Source of the DNA: Nitrospira sp. ST-bin5
GTDB lineage: Bacteria > Nitrospirota > Nitrospiria > Nitrospirales > Nitrospiraceae
NCBI GenBank assembly: GCA_002083555.1
Contig: MSXN01000003.1
Span: forward strand, 109,033 to 160,251
Direction: 5' to 3'
DNA: 51,219 bases
A program made the translations under genes and the position numbers. The notes under the pieces were generated by a model. That model was not told the DNA's origin and searched no databases. It worked only from the letters and a program-made list of their open reading frames with translations. Below are positions 26,204 through 35,012 of the stretch, in pieces; the stretch's first letter is position 1; each line of letters opens with the position of its first letter.

Positions 26204-27165
26204 AATCCCCGGGCGACTATGTCATGCAGATGAATCATCCCCACCGTTTTGTCCAAGCGATCTAATACCGGCAGAACAAGAAAGGGTTTGTTTCGGTTCT
26301 CCATGAGTTCAAGCGCGCGCAACGCCTTTTCATCAGAGTACACGAAGGTCGGCTTCTTATTCATAATGTCGGAGATCGTCATCGAGAAGATATCTCCCCC
26401 TTTTTCCAACACGTGCCGAATATCGTAGTCCGTGACAAGCCCCAGGAGATGCCCGTCGTGATCCACGACCGACACAGCCCCGGCCCGCTTGCTGGTAATC
26501 ACATACAGCATATCCTGCAGGCGACTCATCACATTGATGATCGGGTTAGCTTCGCCAGACCGCATAATGTCACCAACCGTCAACAAAAGCCGCTTTCCAA
26601 GTTGCCCACCCGGATGAGACAGCGCAAAGTCCTCAGGCTGAAAATTCCGGAGCTTCATAAGCGCCATCGCCAGGGCGTCGCCAAGCACAAGAGCCGCAGT
26701 CGTACTACAGGTCGGAGCCATATTCAGCGGACAGGCCTCTTCTTCCACAGGCGTTAGAAGCAGGATATCGGAAGCCCGCGCCAACGTAGAATCGGCTTTA
26801 GCTGTCACCACAATCAGTCGCGCGCCGATACGGCGAATCGCCGGCAGTAGCCCGATCAATTCATCGCTCTCTCCCGATTTGCTGAGCGCAATAAGGACGT
26901 CGTCGCTGCGCACAATACCAATGTCCCCGTGCATCCCTTCTGCAGGGTGCAGAAAGATGGCGCTGGTTCCGGTCGACACCATCGTCGAAGCAATCTTCTG
27001 GGCAATCAGTCCGGACTTCCCAATACCCGTAAGAATGACTTTCCCCGGAGACTTGAAGATCTCACGAACCGCCTCTTCACAGGCAGGGCCGACAGACTCG
27101 CGCAATCGGCTCACAGTTCGCCCCTCCAGTTCAATCACTCGATTGATCTCAGTCAATATATCCAT
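26200..27165 (-). CDS. kdsD: Arabinose-5-phosphate isomerase (KdsD/KpsF/GutQ)
   Basis: This enzyme converts ribulose-5-phosphate to arabinose-5-phosphate, the precursor of KDO. The N-terminal SIS domain has LTGIGKSGLIAQKIASTM, HPAEGMHGDIG and ALSKSGESDELIGLLP, followed by FALSHPGGQLGKRLL. Two CBS domains follow, beginning at VGDIM and ISDIMNKKPT. The length of about 320 residues is normal. The ATG at 27165 has GGGGAG about 10 bases upstream and is preferred to a GTG at 27195. KDO genes kdsA and kdsB are not in the window. Capsule and LPS loci often hold a second kdsD copy. Confidence 0.93.
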   Translation of the reverse strand: MDILTEINRVIELEGRTVSRLRESVGPACEEAVREIFKSPGKVILTGIGKSGLIAQKIASTMVSTGTSAIFLHPAEGMHGDIGIVRSDDVLIALSKSGESDELIGLLPAIRRIGARLIVVTAKADSTLARASDILLLTPVEEEACPLNMAPTCSTTAALVLGDALAMALMKLRNFQPEDFALSHPGGQLGKRLLLTVGDIMRSGEANPIINVMSRLQDMLYVITSKRAGAVSVVDHDGHLLGLVTDYDIRHVLEKGGDIFSMTISDIMNKKPTFVYSDEKALRALELMENRNKPFLVLPVLDRLDKTVGMIHLHDIVARGL

Positions 27166-27258
27166 AGAGAACAGCTCCCCTTCCGCCTGCACCACTCAGG
27201 GCATTCACGCTACACGCCGAAAACGTCACACAACGGTATCTCGCCTTCTGGGCTCCGA

Positions 27259-28272
27259 TCAGTACCTTGAGTAGAAATTTCCGTCTCCACGACTCCAATG
27301 GGGTCTATACCGCCTTACGAAGCTGACAGCCTCTTTACACCACCGCATAAACTCTCTCATTGAGCGAATATGCCCCCACGGCCTACTCAAGCAGGCGCTT
27401 CGCTCCAGAACATACTGACGTATGCTGTCCGTATCCACCATGGCGGCTATGCGAGGCGCCGAACTAATTTCCAGGGCGAAATCGTGAAGATCATACAAGA
27501 TGGAAATCAGTATAAGTGCCTCTGCTTGCCGAGCGTCTGTAGGAAACCATGCGGTCAGCGGATCTAGCGGATCTTTGATATATAACGCGTCGCCAAAGAC
27601 AAGCTGCCCTGCACTGAGATATGGACGGCGCTCATAGTTGCGTCTAACCCATTCGGCGCGCCGGATCTTGAAGAGAGTAAACCCGCATCCCGAGAGGAAT
27701 GAGTCCACATCCCGGAAGAGAGGCTGTGAATCGTACAGACGCGCGAATTCTACCTCCACTTCCACAGCAACAACCTGGTTACGCAACGTCTCTTTCGCTC
27801 CCTGGAGAATTTCCAACTCAGAGCCTTGCGTATCAATCTTCATGAAATCGATACTGGCAGGCAAATGTACTTGAGGGTCCTTCAGCAGATCATCCAGCGC
27901 TCGGACGGGCATCTGCAGAGAATCCACCACATCAAATCGGTTGGCCCCGGGGAATCGATCCAAAAAGGACCGATTCGGGCGATACATCGAACTGACAGCC
28001 CCCAACCGGCAAAGATTCAGTGCTTGGGAGCCCTCATGTCGGCCAAGCCCAAATGGGAGAAAGGCCAGCGAACGATACAAGGTATTTGACTGAATCTGCT
28101 GATTAAGCCGCGTGCATTCCTCAATGTCCGGTTCAAATCCGACTGCTTCGACAAGAGGGGCGACCTCATTAAACATGGGATGAAGCCCACCCCTTGAACC
28201 GACGTCCAAGACACGGAAGCCTGCTCGATCTATCGCCTTAAAGGCGCGCTGAGCCATTGTCCACAAAGCCAT
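27259..28272 (-). CDS. FkbM-family methyltransferase (1)
   Basis: This SAM-dependent methyltransferase of the FkbM family has VLDVGSRGGLHPMFNEVAPL as motif I, FEPDIEECTRLN as motif II, FMKIDTQGSELEILQGAKET as the conserved acidic block and VAVEVEVEFARLY after it. The family O-methylates sugars in polysaccharides and natural products. The extra C-terminal 90 or so residues, with YIKDPLDPLTAWF, belong to the longer FkbM subtype found in O-antigen loci. I chose the ATG at 28272; the open frame extends 13 codons further upstream. The 285 bases upstream contain no confident promoter. Confidence 0.86.
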   Translation of the reverse strand: MALWTMAQRAFKAIDRAGFRVLDVGSRGGLHPMFNEVAPLVEAVGFEPDIEECTRLNQQIQSNTLYRSLAFLPFGLGRHEGSQALNLCRLGAVSSMYRPNRSFLDRFPGANRFDVVDSLQMPVRALDDLLKDPQVHLPASIDFMKIDTQGSELEILQGAKETLRNQVVAVEVEVEFARLYDSQPLFRDVDSFLSGCGFTLFKIRRAEWVRRNYERRPYLSAGQLVFGDALYIKDPLDPLTAWFPTDARQAEALILISILYDLHDFALEISSAPRIAAMVDTDSIRQYVLERSACLSRPWGHIRSMREFMRWCKEAVSFVRRYRPHWSRGDGNFYSRY

Positions 28273-28557
28273 GGGGTTCCTTAGTATGGGGCAAAGTGTA
28301 GGGCGCCGCACGACGCCTTCCGATTCTCGAACGTGCCCGCCTTCTCACTACATCGGCCAGCTGAGAGAGGCCACAGGTGGGATAATTATCTAGTGCGTCT
28401 TTTCCCTTAAGCCCACAACAATATCTTCGAATCGACTCAGTTCATGCGTTTCTAGTAAGCGGGGCGGCTTGCATGCTTAGAGGCCTCGCCCGGGACAAAT
28501 ATACAAGTTTGAGCCATAACCGATTCATGAGCAATCATGCATCGCCATGCACCCCGA

Positions 28558-29322
28558 TCACTGTCTGATCCAGACTTCATTGGGACTTTGCTGACTGCAC
28601 CATTCGCGTGTGAGCCCTGCCTCCTCAAGCAACCTCTGACATTTCCCTCGAAGATCCGCCTCAACAGGCATCTCAATAATGACGGACCGTACAGAGGGTG
28701 CCCGCAACGTTGTCTTCCCTCCCTCTAGAATCTCGAGTTCAGTCCCATCGACATCAATCTTTATGCAATTCGGAAACAGCCCGGTCTTCTCGCAGAAGGA
28801 ATCCATCGCGGTTACCCATATTCCCTCCCGTCCCACCACAGTGCGCTGAGTATGGGTAACATTGAGCCTGTCGCTGGAAACGGAATGCAATGCAGCGCCT
28901 GGGGTAAAATCCTGGATATACAAATGACTCGGGCCTGAATCCCGGCTTAGAGCCAGAGAGTAGACGTCGACCGCCTCCTGTAGACCATTGAGCACAATGT
29001 TATCTCTCAACATATGAAGATTGGCATATTCAGGTTCAAAAGCGATCACCCTTATTGGTTTATGCCTGAGTGCGGTGTAAATGGTATAGAGGCCGATATT
29101 CGCACCAACATCAAAGACCGTATCACTGGGCCTTACCCGCTGATCGACCCAGTCGAGAGTCTCCGGCTCTTTCGTATTGTAACTTTGCCAGCGGTAATAG
29201 GTGACCCAGTTATCGCATTGCAGAGTAAACCGCAAGCCACGGGAGACGACGGCGCGTCGAGGAACGATCGCGCGCGCCGCCCATGATCGCAGGCGCCAAA
29301 AATACACAGTTAGTCTGTTCAT
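28558..29322 (-). CDS. FkbM-family methyltransferase (2)
   Basis: This shorter FkbM protein of about 254 residues is distinct from its neighbour. It has VFDVGANIGLYTIYTALRH, VIAFEPEYANLHMLRDNI and CIKIDVDGTELEILEGGKTT. The ATG at 29322 gives a normal N-terminus; an upstream extension of 42 codons overlaps the next gene and is rejected. No clear Shine-Dalgarno sequence is seen. The two FkbM genes probably methylate different positions or sugars, since motif II and the C-termini differ. Confidence 0.86.
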   Translation of the reverse strand: MNRLTVYFWRLRSWAARAIVPRRAVVSRGLRFTLQCDNWVTYYRWQSYNTKEPETLDWVDQRVRPSDTVFDVGANIGLYTIYTALRHKPIRVIAFEPEYANLHMLRDNIVLNGLQEAVDVYSLALSRDSGPSHLYIQDFTPGAALHSVSSDRLNVTHTQRTVVGREGIWVTAMDSFCEKTGLFPNCIKIDVDGTELEILEGGKTTLRAPSVRSVIIEMPVEADLRGKCQRLLEEAGLTREWCSQQSPNEVWIRQ

Positions 29323-29384
29323 AACTTTCGTGAAGTGTTGCCCCTGTCTGAAGTGACAGTCGGGCGGGAGAAGACGGAAAGCGG

Positions 29385-30269
29385 CTAACAATGCATAGCA
29401 GAGATAGCCCCTGAGGTGAACTCCTTGAACACAAGCGGACGGCCCCATTGAGTCGTCATGCCCTCAAGACGCATCCTGAGCTCCTCCGGATTCAACCCGG
29501 CCGTGTTAGCGGCCGTCAGTTCGAAACGATATACACCGTTCGGCTTGATGACGGCATCCCACTCACGATGCCGGTCCACGGTATCTTCCACTATCAGCCT
29601 GAACTGCGCCGAACGGGATACACGGTTCGTAACGATTACCGTGAATCGTTTATAGTCGGCGATGTTGACGGGAATCTCCGGCGCCCACCGATAGGTTCGC
29701 GCAGCCGGATACCAGCGGCTGAATCCCTGCTGATCGGCATGGCTGATGAATGTTTTGTCCACGCCGTGCACAAAGGTGGGCTGTCCGGCCTCGTTGACAT
29801 ATCCGATATAGAAACGATCCCAGAAATAGAACGGTTTAGTATTTCCGATAACCTGGCGCACACTCTGAGGCACCGCAATATCGCAGATCAACGTCCCAAA
29901 CGTGACGCCCGCCCCTCGCTCAGGCCGCCACTCCTGCAGAAGCGCTGACATCCGTATCATGCAACTGCCGAGATGCGGCAATGCAAATTCTTTTCGCCCG
30001 AGTTCAAGACCCTGATCATCAAAGACCGTGAGGGTTCCGACCGTGGAAGTGTCCAACGACGGATAGAACACGCTAAAATAATTCTCGACCGGCAAAAATG
30101 TATCAAGCGTTCTGTCGGCAACCCAATAGTACAGATCTTGAACAGCGCCGATCCCTCGAAGACCGACATGCGCCGGGTGACTGTTTCTAAACAGCCAGCG
30201 ACGAGCCACGGCCTTCACCGAGCGCGGGAGATAGCTCGCAAGGGCCATGGCCGCGCTATCAACCCACAT
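29385..30269 (-). CDS. Unknown protein A, beta-rich, related to unknown protein B
   Basis: I do not recognise a family. The 294-residue product has no signal peptide and no membrane segment. It reads as mainly beta-strand with a pattern such as TLTVFDDQGLELGRKEFALP, followed by a middle segment FYFWDRFYIGYVNEAG and a second domain with FTVIVTNRVSRSAQFRLIVE. The ATG at 30269 has an excellent GAAGGAGG ribosome binding site 7 bases upstream, so I reject the longer open frame. It overlaps the end of protein B by 11 bases. The resemblance between the two suggests duplication and a shared role, perhaps binding a glycan. They sit between FkbM and a radical SAM gene. Confidence 0.7.
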   Translation of the reverse strand: MWVDSAAMALASYLPRSVKAVARRWLFRNSHPAHVGLRGIGAVQDLYYWVADRTLDTFLPVENYFSVFYPSLDTSTVGTLTVFDDQGLELGRKEFALPHLGSCMIRMSALLQEWRPERGAGVTFGTLICDIAVPQSVRQVIGNTKPFYFWDRFYIGYVNEAGQPTFVHGVDKTFISHADQQGFSRWYPAARTYRWAPEIPVNIADYKRFTVIVTNRVSRSAQFRLIVEDTVDRHREWDAVIKPNGVYRFELTAANTAGLNPEELRMRLEGMTTQWGRPLVFKEFTSGAISAMHC

Positions 30270-31197
30270 GACCAGCCTCCTTCTCGATACTCGCCCCCCG
30301 ATTCCGCCAGGCAGATATTGCAGCACCCTTTATTCGATTCTTATCCTTGTCATCACAGGGTAGCAAAAATGATTGCGCGGGGTGCGTGTGCTCAACCGAT
30401 ACGCCGCCAAGGGCAGGCGCAAGATTCAAAATCAACGGGGCCAACGCTGCATCTTCGCTGTAGGCGACGAACGTAAAGGCTGCCAACTCGCGCGTTGAGC
30501 CTGTGACTGTTCGAACCAACGACTCAGGCAGTTCACTGCGAAGATCTAGCGTCTTGACGCTAAAAGCAGGCAGAGTGACCGTTCGGCTTAGCACTTCACA
30601 ACCAGCTTGATCGAATAGCCGGTAATGGTATCGACAGATCCCCACATATCCCGGATCCATCGAATAATGAATCGGAACGACGACCGTATTCACCTGTGAT
30701 GAAAAAACGATCTTCGAGGTGAAGGTCAACGTCGTCGACGGAGGTGCGCCGGGCCTGCGCACATTGAGCCGCGGTGGAGTTTCGTAGATCACACTGCCAT
30801 TGCCTTTACCAGGATAGGCGTACTGAATGAGGGCGCGCCACATCGGGAAGTTCGGCGGAGAGGGCATTTCCAGAGGGTCTTCAATGGACCGGACCTGTGC
30901 AGCCAGGCGACTCGGCACCCGGTGAACTACCACCAGATGATCGCTGGAGGGAACAAGTTTGCGCGTAAGCGGCGATAGGGCAAACTGACGCCGGCGCCGC
31001 GGGGGGATCTCTCCCAGCAGCTGCCGACTCAGCAAGATTCCTTCAGGGGAATAAATCGTAACGTAGGCCAGATAGGGTTCTGCTGGATACGACCCCATGG
31101 CGGGATCTTCGGAGCTGAGCCCGACGGACAACTCCAGTCCAAGCGAATTCAGCACAGGGACGGGAGTTGAAATCAGATTCAGCAGCTGAACTTGCAT
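30259..31197 (-). CDS. Unknown protein B, beta-rich, related to unknown protein A
   Basis: I do not recognise this 312-residue product. It appears to contain two similar halves. The first has YVTIYSPEGILLSRQLLGEI and the second YHYRLFDQAGCEVLSRTVTL, each followed by an alternating hydrophobic pattern and proline-rich turns. The second half resembles the central segment of protein A (VFDDQGLELGRKEFALP). There is no signal peptide. It lies 3 bases after the radical SAM gene and overlaps protein A, so the three are cotranscribed. A histidine-containing VSVEHTHPAQSF near the C-terminus is a possible ligand-binding site, but this is speculation. Confidence 0.7.
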   Translation of the reverse strand: MQVQLLNLISTPVPVLNSLGLELSVGLSSEDPAMGSYPAEPYLAYVTIYSPEGILLSRQLLGEIPPRRRRQFALSPLTRKLVPSSDHLVVVHRVPSRLAAQVRSIEDPLEMPSPPNFPMWRALIQYAYPGKGNGSVIYETPPRLNVRRPGAPPSTTLTFTSKIVFSSQVNTVVVPIHYSMDPGYVGICRYHYRLFDQAGCEVLSRTVTLPAFSVKTLDLRSELPESLVRTVTGSTRELAAFTFVAYSEDAALAPLILNLAPALGGVSVEHTHPAQSFLLPCDDKDKNRIKGAAISAWRNRGASIEKEAGHVG

Positions 31198-31200
31198 CGA

Positions 31201-32349
31201 TCAGTCTCGCCGGCTAGTGGGTTCGGGCATGAGCCCGTCTCGATACCGCTCGTTGACGCTCTCCGCACTAATCTCCTTGTCGCCGACAAGATCATAGAGA
31301 TCTGTATTGGAGAGCCGCACCGCAACCTCGGGAGGGAGATTGTGCTTATTCGTATAAACGAGAGCATCCGCGTGTGGAAGGAGCTGATCACACTGATCGC
31401 AATAAGGAAACAGCTTAAACTGCTTCATTCGATGGGACAAACGCAGCAACCGATACTTCTCGCCATTGAGAATATCCAGCACCGGCGACTCGAACGCGTT
31501 CCCTAAGATAATCTGGTTGTTATAGTCGTAGCAGCAGGGAACAACTTCGCCATTCCACTGGATCTGGAGCGGCCCATTTTCCGGTCGTCCGCATGTGGTT
31601 TTGATCTCCACTGCCTCATGGCGTTCCCGATAGCTTCGCCCATCGCCGTAGTTATGTGGCCGCCAGATCTCGATCGCGTCGGCCCGGGGCCCCCAGAACT
31701 CCTTAAATGCGTCAACGTCCGATTCGTTTTCCTTCATCACCAGGTACGATAACTCTAGCTTGGGCTTCTTGAGCCCTAATGCGGCTCGTTCCTCAAGAAA
31801 GCCAAGAAGATTCTTTGTGGCCAAATGGTAGTCCAGTCGCTCCATAACCACATTGTAGGTCTCAGGACTCATGCCATAAAAACTCACCCGCATCTCATCC
31901 AGCCCAGCCTCGATAAGCGTCTTCGCGCGGCCTCGAGTGATCAAGGACCCATTGGTGATGATGTAGGTGTTTAGGTCGAATTCTTTGGCATAGGCGATCT
32001 TCTGCTCTAACGTTTTATCAATCAATGGTTCGCCGAATCCCTGGAGCACGACCCTCGTGGCACCCAGAGCGACGACTTCATCAATACTCCGCTTATACTT
32101 CTCCAAATCCATAATGCCATGGGGACGTCCGTCTTCGTGCTTATCGCGAGGGCACATAATGCAAATGGCGTTACAGTGGTCGGTAACTTCATACCGCACC
32201 TCGGGATGGCGGAGCGCCGTAAACGGCTGATCGGCCCCCACGCTACGAAGCAATGCCGTCCGATCATGGCCATCCCATGCAATACTTCCGTCATCCAACA
32301 AGGGCGGCTGTCCCAAGACTCTCAACTTCTGATTGCCGTGATCGGCCAT
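31201..32349 (-). CDS. Radical SAM protein with SPASM-like C-terminal domain
   Basis: This predicted radical SAM enzyme binds a [4Fe-4S] cluster through Cys 59, 63 and 66 (CNAICIMC, the standard CxxxCxxC). The TIM-barrel part has VVLQGFGEPLIDK and TYIITNGSLITRG. The C-terminal cysteines in IKTTCGRP, VVPCCYDYNNQIILGN and PYCDQCDQ form a SPASM/twitch-like auxiliary cluster domain. Such proteins in polysaccharide loci are poorly characterised; they may act on sugars or peptides. An extended -10 promoter lies 63 bases upstream. The gene is followed directly by the two unknown beta-rich proteins. Confidence 0.87.
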   Translation of the reverse strand: MADHGNQKLRVLGQPPLLDDGSIAWDGHDRTALLRSVGADQPFTALRHPEVRYEVTDHCNAICIMCPRDKHEDGRPHGIMDLEKYKRSIDEVVALGATRVVLQGFGEPLIDKTLEQKIAYAKEFDLNTYIITNGSLITRGRAKTLIEAGLDEMRVSFYGMSPETYNVVMERLDYHLATKNLLGFLEERAALGLKKPKLELSYLVMKENESDVDAFKEFWGPRADAIEIWRPHNYGDGRSYRERHEAVEIKTTCGRPENGPLQIQWNGEVVPCCYDYNNQIILGNAFESPVLDILNGEKYRLLRLSHRMKQFKLFPYCDQCDQLLPHADALVYTNKHNLPPEVAVRLSNTDLYDLVGDKEISAESVNERYRDGLMPEPTSRRD

Positions 32350-32411
32350 TCTGACTCCCTCCTCACTTCACGCGGCCCACGCAGGCAATTTCGCGGAAGA
32401 ATCGCGCACGG

Positions 32412-32420
32412 ATTATAGCA
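32412..32420 (-). promoter_or_regulatory. Candidate extended -10 promoter upstream of the radical SAM gene
   Basis: On the minus strand the sequence reads TGC followed by a perfect TATAAT (32417-32412), an extended -10 element. No good -35 box stands at 16-18 bases, but the TGn extension can replace it. Transcription would begin near 32405, giving a leader of about 55 bases before the ATG at 32349. It lies in a 204-base gap that is otherwise empty and rather AT-rich. Confidence 0.45.
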
Positions 32421-32553
32421 TGTACATCAACAATTGAATCCAACAGATCTGTGTAGCCCCGGCTAACTTGAGGATCATCGTGCACCTCAGCAAATTAGAG
32501 GCAAGATTCGCATAGCAATGACACTGCTCAGACGGCATTGCAAGATAGAGCCG

Positions 32554-34218
32554 TCAGACTGACTGTACGAGGGACTTATCCCCCACTGTCCCCATCACAG
32601 CAGACACCCATTCTCGCAGCTCATCTTTTCCACTGAGAATAGGTATTCCATGTGCGCCCTTATCATCTTTCTGCAAGTGGCCAGTGGGATCATAGTAGAC
32701 AGACGGCTTTCCTAGATGCCTGCCTAAAATCGCCGTTGACGTAAATGGCATAGACACGACGGCTCGACAATGTTCAATCACCCGTATTGCCGAAGTGTCA
32801 GGCTCAATCGAAACAAATCCTGGACCTCCGGATAACTGGTCGATCATGTGTCGATACACCTTGCGAAACCTTCGCCCATCATTCCGCTTCCGTTTATGAA
32901 CGACGGTGCCACCATGCAGGGACAAGGCAACATGAATGTCTTGTATGAAATTCATCGGGACCTTTGGATTGCCATAGTCCAGGTCGGCCAATGTGGAGAA
33001 TCCAAAATGCGCAGAACTTCTGATGGGCTGGATATCAAACACGGCAATGGAGTTATGGGGGATGTTAGGCATTTCAATAGGAGAACAATTGAATCCGATA
33101 GGGCCCACAACATCGATCCTAGCAGCATCGCCAATGCTGAGACGAAGCAGATTTTCCTGGTAGGTATCCCAGACTAAGCAGCGCGGCCAATTCATAAGCT
33201 TCCAATAGCTGCTATTCGGTTCATACCCGCCGGGAAGTTTGAACTCTTCGGACGTTGAATAAAAATAACAGGTGACCTGCGAGCCTTTTTTGATGGCTTC
33301 ATACGTCCAGATGGGCCGATAGATCGTATCGGAGAAATGAAACAAGTATTCCCGTGCAAGCTGATTAGGATCGGCGAGACGAGCGACTGCTGCTTTAGCG
33401 CTTTCGGCCAGCAGCAATGCAGGCCACCATCTCCCGCGGCAGGCATCGATCGCTGAACGAAACACGGCAATCGTTGCCCATTGCAGAAACTGAATCAGGC
33501 CCGTGAGATTGGACAGCGGCGGAATGGCATGCTCGACACATTCAACCCGCTTACCATTGACCAAAGTAACGCTTGCACCCTGCACCCCATGACAGAGCGC
33601 AACGAGTGAAGTTGCGGCACCAGGCCCATGCGCATACCAAGTGAGGATATCGTGGCTTCGACCGTCTTTACACGGCTGAGGAAGGTTGTTCTTTGCCAAC
33701 CCCACAAAATATGCAAATGGTCCTTTGAGCGCAGCCGTCGGCCGGACAATGCAGCGCCCCGCATCATACGCATGCTTTGCAATCGACAGCACACCGTAAC
33801 CCCACAGGGCGCCGACATACGCTATCCACAGCGCTGAACATCCCCGGCGAGAGACCACGAAGCCATTGTGAGCCAGAGTGGATTGAAACTCTTTCGGCAA
33901 GGGGAAGATCACCGGGGAGTTATTCGAGCCGATGGAGAGCAACAACGCCTTATTGAGGCTGATCCCTCCAATGCGTGTGAGCACATACTGTTGAACGATC
34001 TGTGCCGCACTCTCTGTTCCTGCTCCAAACAAATGACGTGAAACGATTGAAGTGATGCTACCTAACTGAGTATCAGCCAACCCCCGTTTTGCGCGCCTAA
34101 TCCACCCGAGTTGGTTGTTGGACTTTAGGATCCGATAGCCATGCATCATGGCTCGAATCCTCTTTCGCTTCCTGCGCCTTACGAAATCAGTAAGAAAAGG
34201 AATCTTCACTTGAGCCAC
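32554..34218 (-). CDS. Large GT-B-like polysaccharide protein, function unknown
   Basis: The 554-residue protein starts with a basic stretch rich in Arg and Lys (RRRKRKRIRAMMHGYRIL). The C-terminal part resembles capsule-type GT-B proteins: HKRKRNDGRRFRKVYRHMID, RVIEHCRAVVSMPFTSTAIL and LGKPSVYYDPTGHLQKDD. The middle has YFYSTSEEFKLPGGYEPNSS and WPRCLVWDTYQENLLRLS. I do not recognise a characterised family member, and a transferase role is an inference. The GTG start at 34218 fits. Base composition looks lower in GC than the flanking rfb and man genes by eye. Confidence 0.6.
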   Translation of the reverse strand: MAQVKIPFLTDFVRRRKRKRIRAMMHGYRILKSNNQLGWIRRAKRGLADTQLGSITSIVSRHLFGAGTESAAQIVQQYVLTRIGGISLNKALLLSIGSNNSPVIFPLPKEFQSTLAHNGFVVSRRGCSALWIAYVGALWGYGVLSIAKHAYDAGRCIVRPTAALKGPFAYFVGLAKNNLPQPCKDGRSHDILTWYAHGPGAATSLVALCHGVQGASVTLVNGKRVECVEHAIPPLSNLTGLIQFLQWATIAVFRSAIDACRGRWWPALLLAESAKAAVARLADPNQLAREYLFHFSDTIYRPIWTYEAIKKGSQVTCYFYSTSEEFKLPGGYEPNSSYWKLMNWPRCLVWDTYQENLLRLSIGDAARIDVVGPIGFNCSPIEMPNIPHNSIAVFDIQPIRSSAHFGFSTLADLDYGNPKVPMNFIQDIHVALSLHGGTVVHKRKRNDGRRFRKVYRHMIDQLSGGPGFVSIEPDTSAIRVIEHCRAVVSMPFTSTAILGRHLGKPSVYYDPTGHLQKDDKGAHGIPILSGKDELREWVSAVMGTVGDKSLVQSV

Positions 34219-34302
34219 AATCTCTTCCCACCGTCAACGAGTACACCAGGGCACCATAGGAAAGCATGAGTCCAGGCCGAACGGCTTTATTCCGGGAACA
34301 CA

Positions 34303-34959
34303 CTAAAGCGTAATCCAGCTGATATGGGGCTCAAAGGAGAAACTTTCCAATCGATAATTATTAAGATTAAATGCCTCTAGCAAAGCCTGTGTTTCACCTG
34401 GGTACTTAGGGTCATTCAGCTCATCGAAGGCAACAATGGAACCCTTGGGCATTCTCGGCAGGAACTCTCTAATAGCCACTTTCGTCGGCTCATAGAGATC
34501 AAAATCCAGATACAGAAGGGCTACAAGCACATGCGGGTTGGATTTTATGAACGCTGGAATGGTCTGTATCGCGTCCCCCTTGATGAGATGCACTTTCTTG
34601 TTGGGTGCAATCAGTCTTGTCTTGTCGAATTCAGCGATTCGCTGCTGTAAATCAGCATAGACATCACGGTCTGGACGGAGCCTTCCAACCGTTGCAACCG
34701 CTCCGGACCCTCCCAGGTCATGCTCATGAACAGAGGGAAAGCCATCGAAGGTATCAAACCCGTAAATTGATCTGAGAAAACCATATGGTTCTAAGATCTC
34801 CGATACTTTTGCGTATGCCATCACACCGGAACCGTAATGCACACCGCATTCGACGATGGAGCCTTTGATGTGCAATATTTTCTTGAACAGCTCGTACTGC
34901 GCGATGAATCGCCCGAGTTCGATTCGTCCAGCTGTTGTCGCGAATCTTGTATCTTCCAT
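34303..34959 (-). CDS. TylF/MycF-like SAM-dependent O-methyltransferase
   Basis: This 218-residue protein matches the TylF (macrocin O-methyltransferase) family. It has IVECGVHYGSGVMAYAKV as motif I, YGFDTFDGFPSVHEHDLGGS as the family signature, and LLYLDFDLYEPTKVAIREFL with the metal-binding acidic residues. IVAFDELNDPKYPGET closes the core. TylF-type enzymes methylate sugar hydroxyls, so this is a third methyltransferase candidate for glycan decoration in the 27-35 kb block. The ATG at 34959 follows GAGCGAGG. Confidence 0.85.
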   Translation of the reverse strand: MEDTRFATTAGRIELGRFIAQYELFKKILHIKGSIVECGVHYGSGVMAYAKVSEILEPYGFLRSIYGFDTFDGFPSVHEHDLGGSGAVATVGRLRPDRDVYADLQQRIAEFDKTRLIAPNKKVHLIKGDAIQTIPAFIKSNPHVLVALLYLDFDLYEPTKVAIREFLPRMPKGSIVAFDELNDPKYPGETQALLEAFNLNNYRLESFSFEPHISWITL

Positions 34960-35012
34960 CTCCTCGCTCCAATTGATGTTGGCGTCAGCCCATCAAGCCG
35001 GATCAAGCATTC

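Noticed and set aside
28273..28557. Small gene or promoter in the longest gap
   Set aside because: A 74-codon frame overlaps the FkbM gene and has no homologous character; a GATAAT-like box lacks a matching -35 box.
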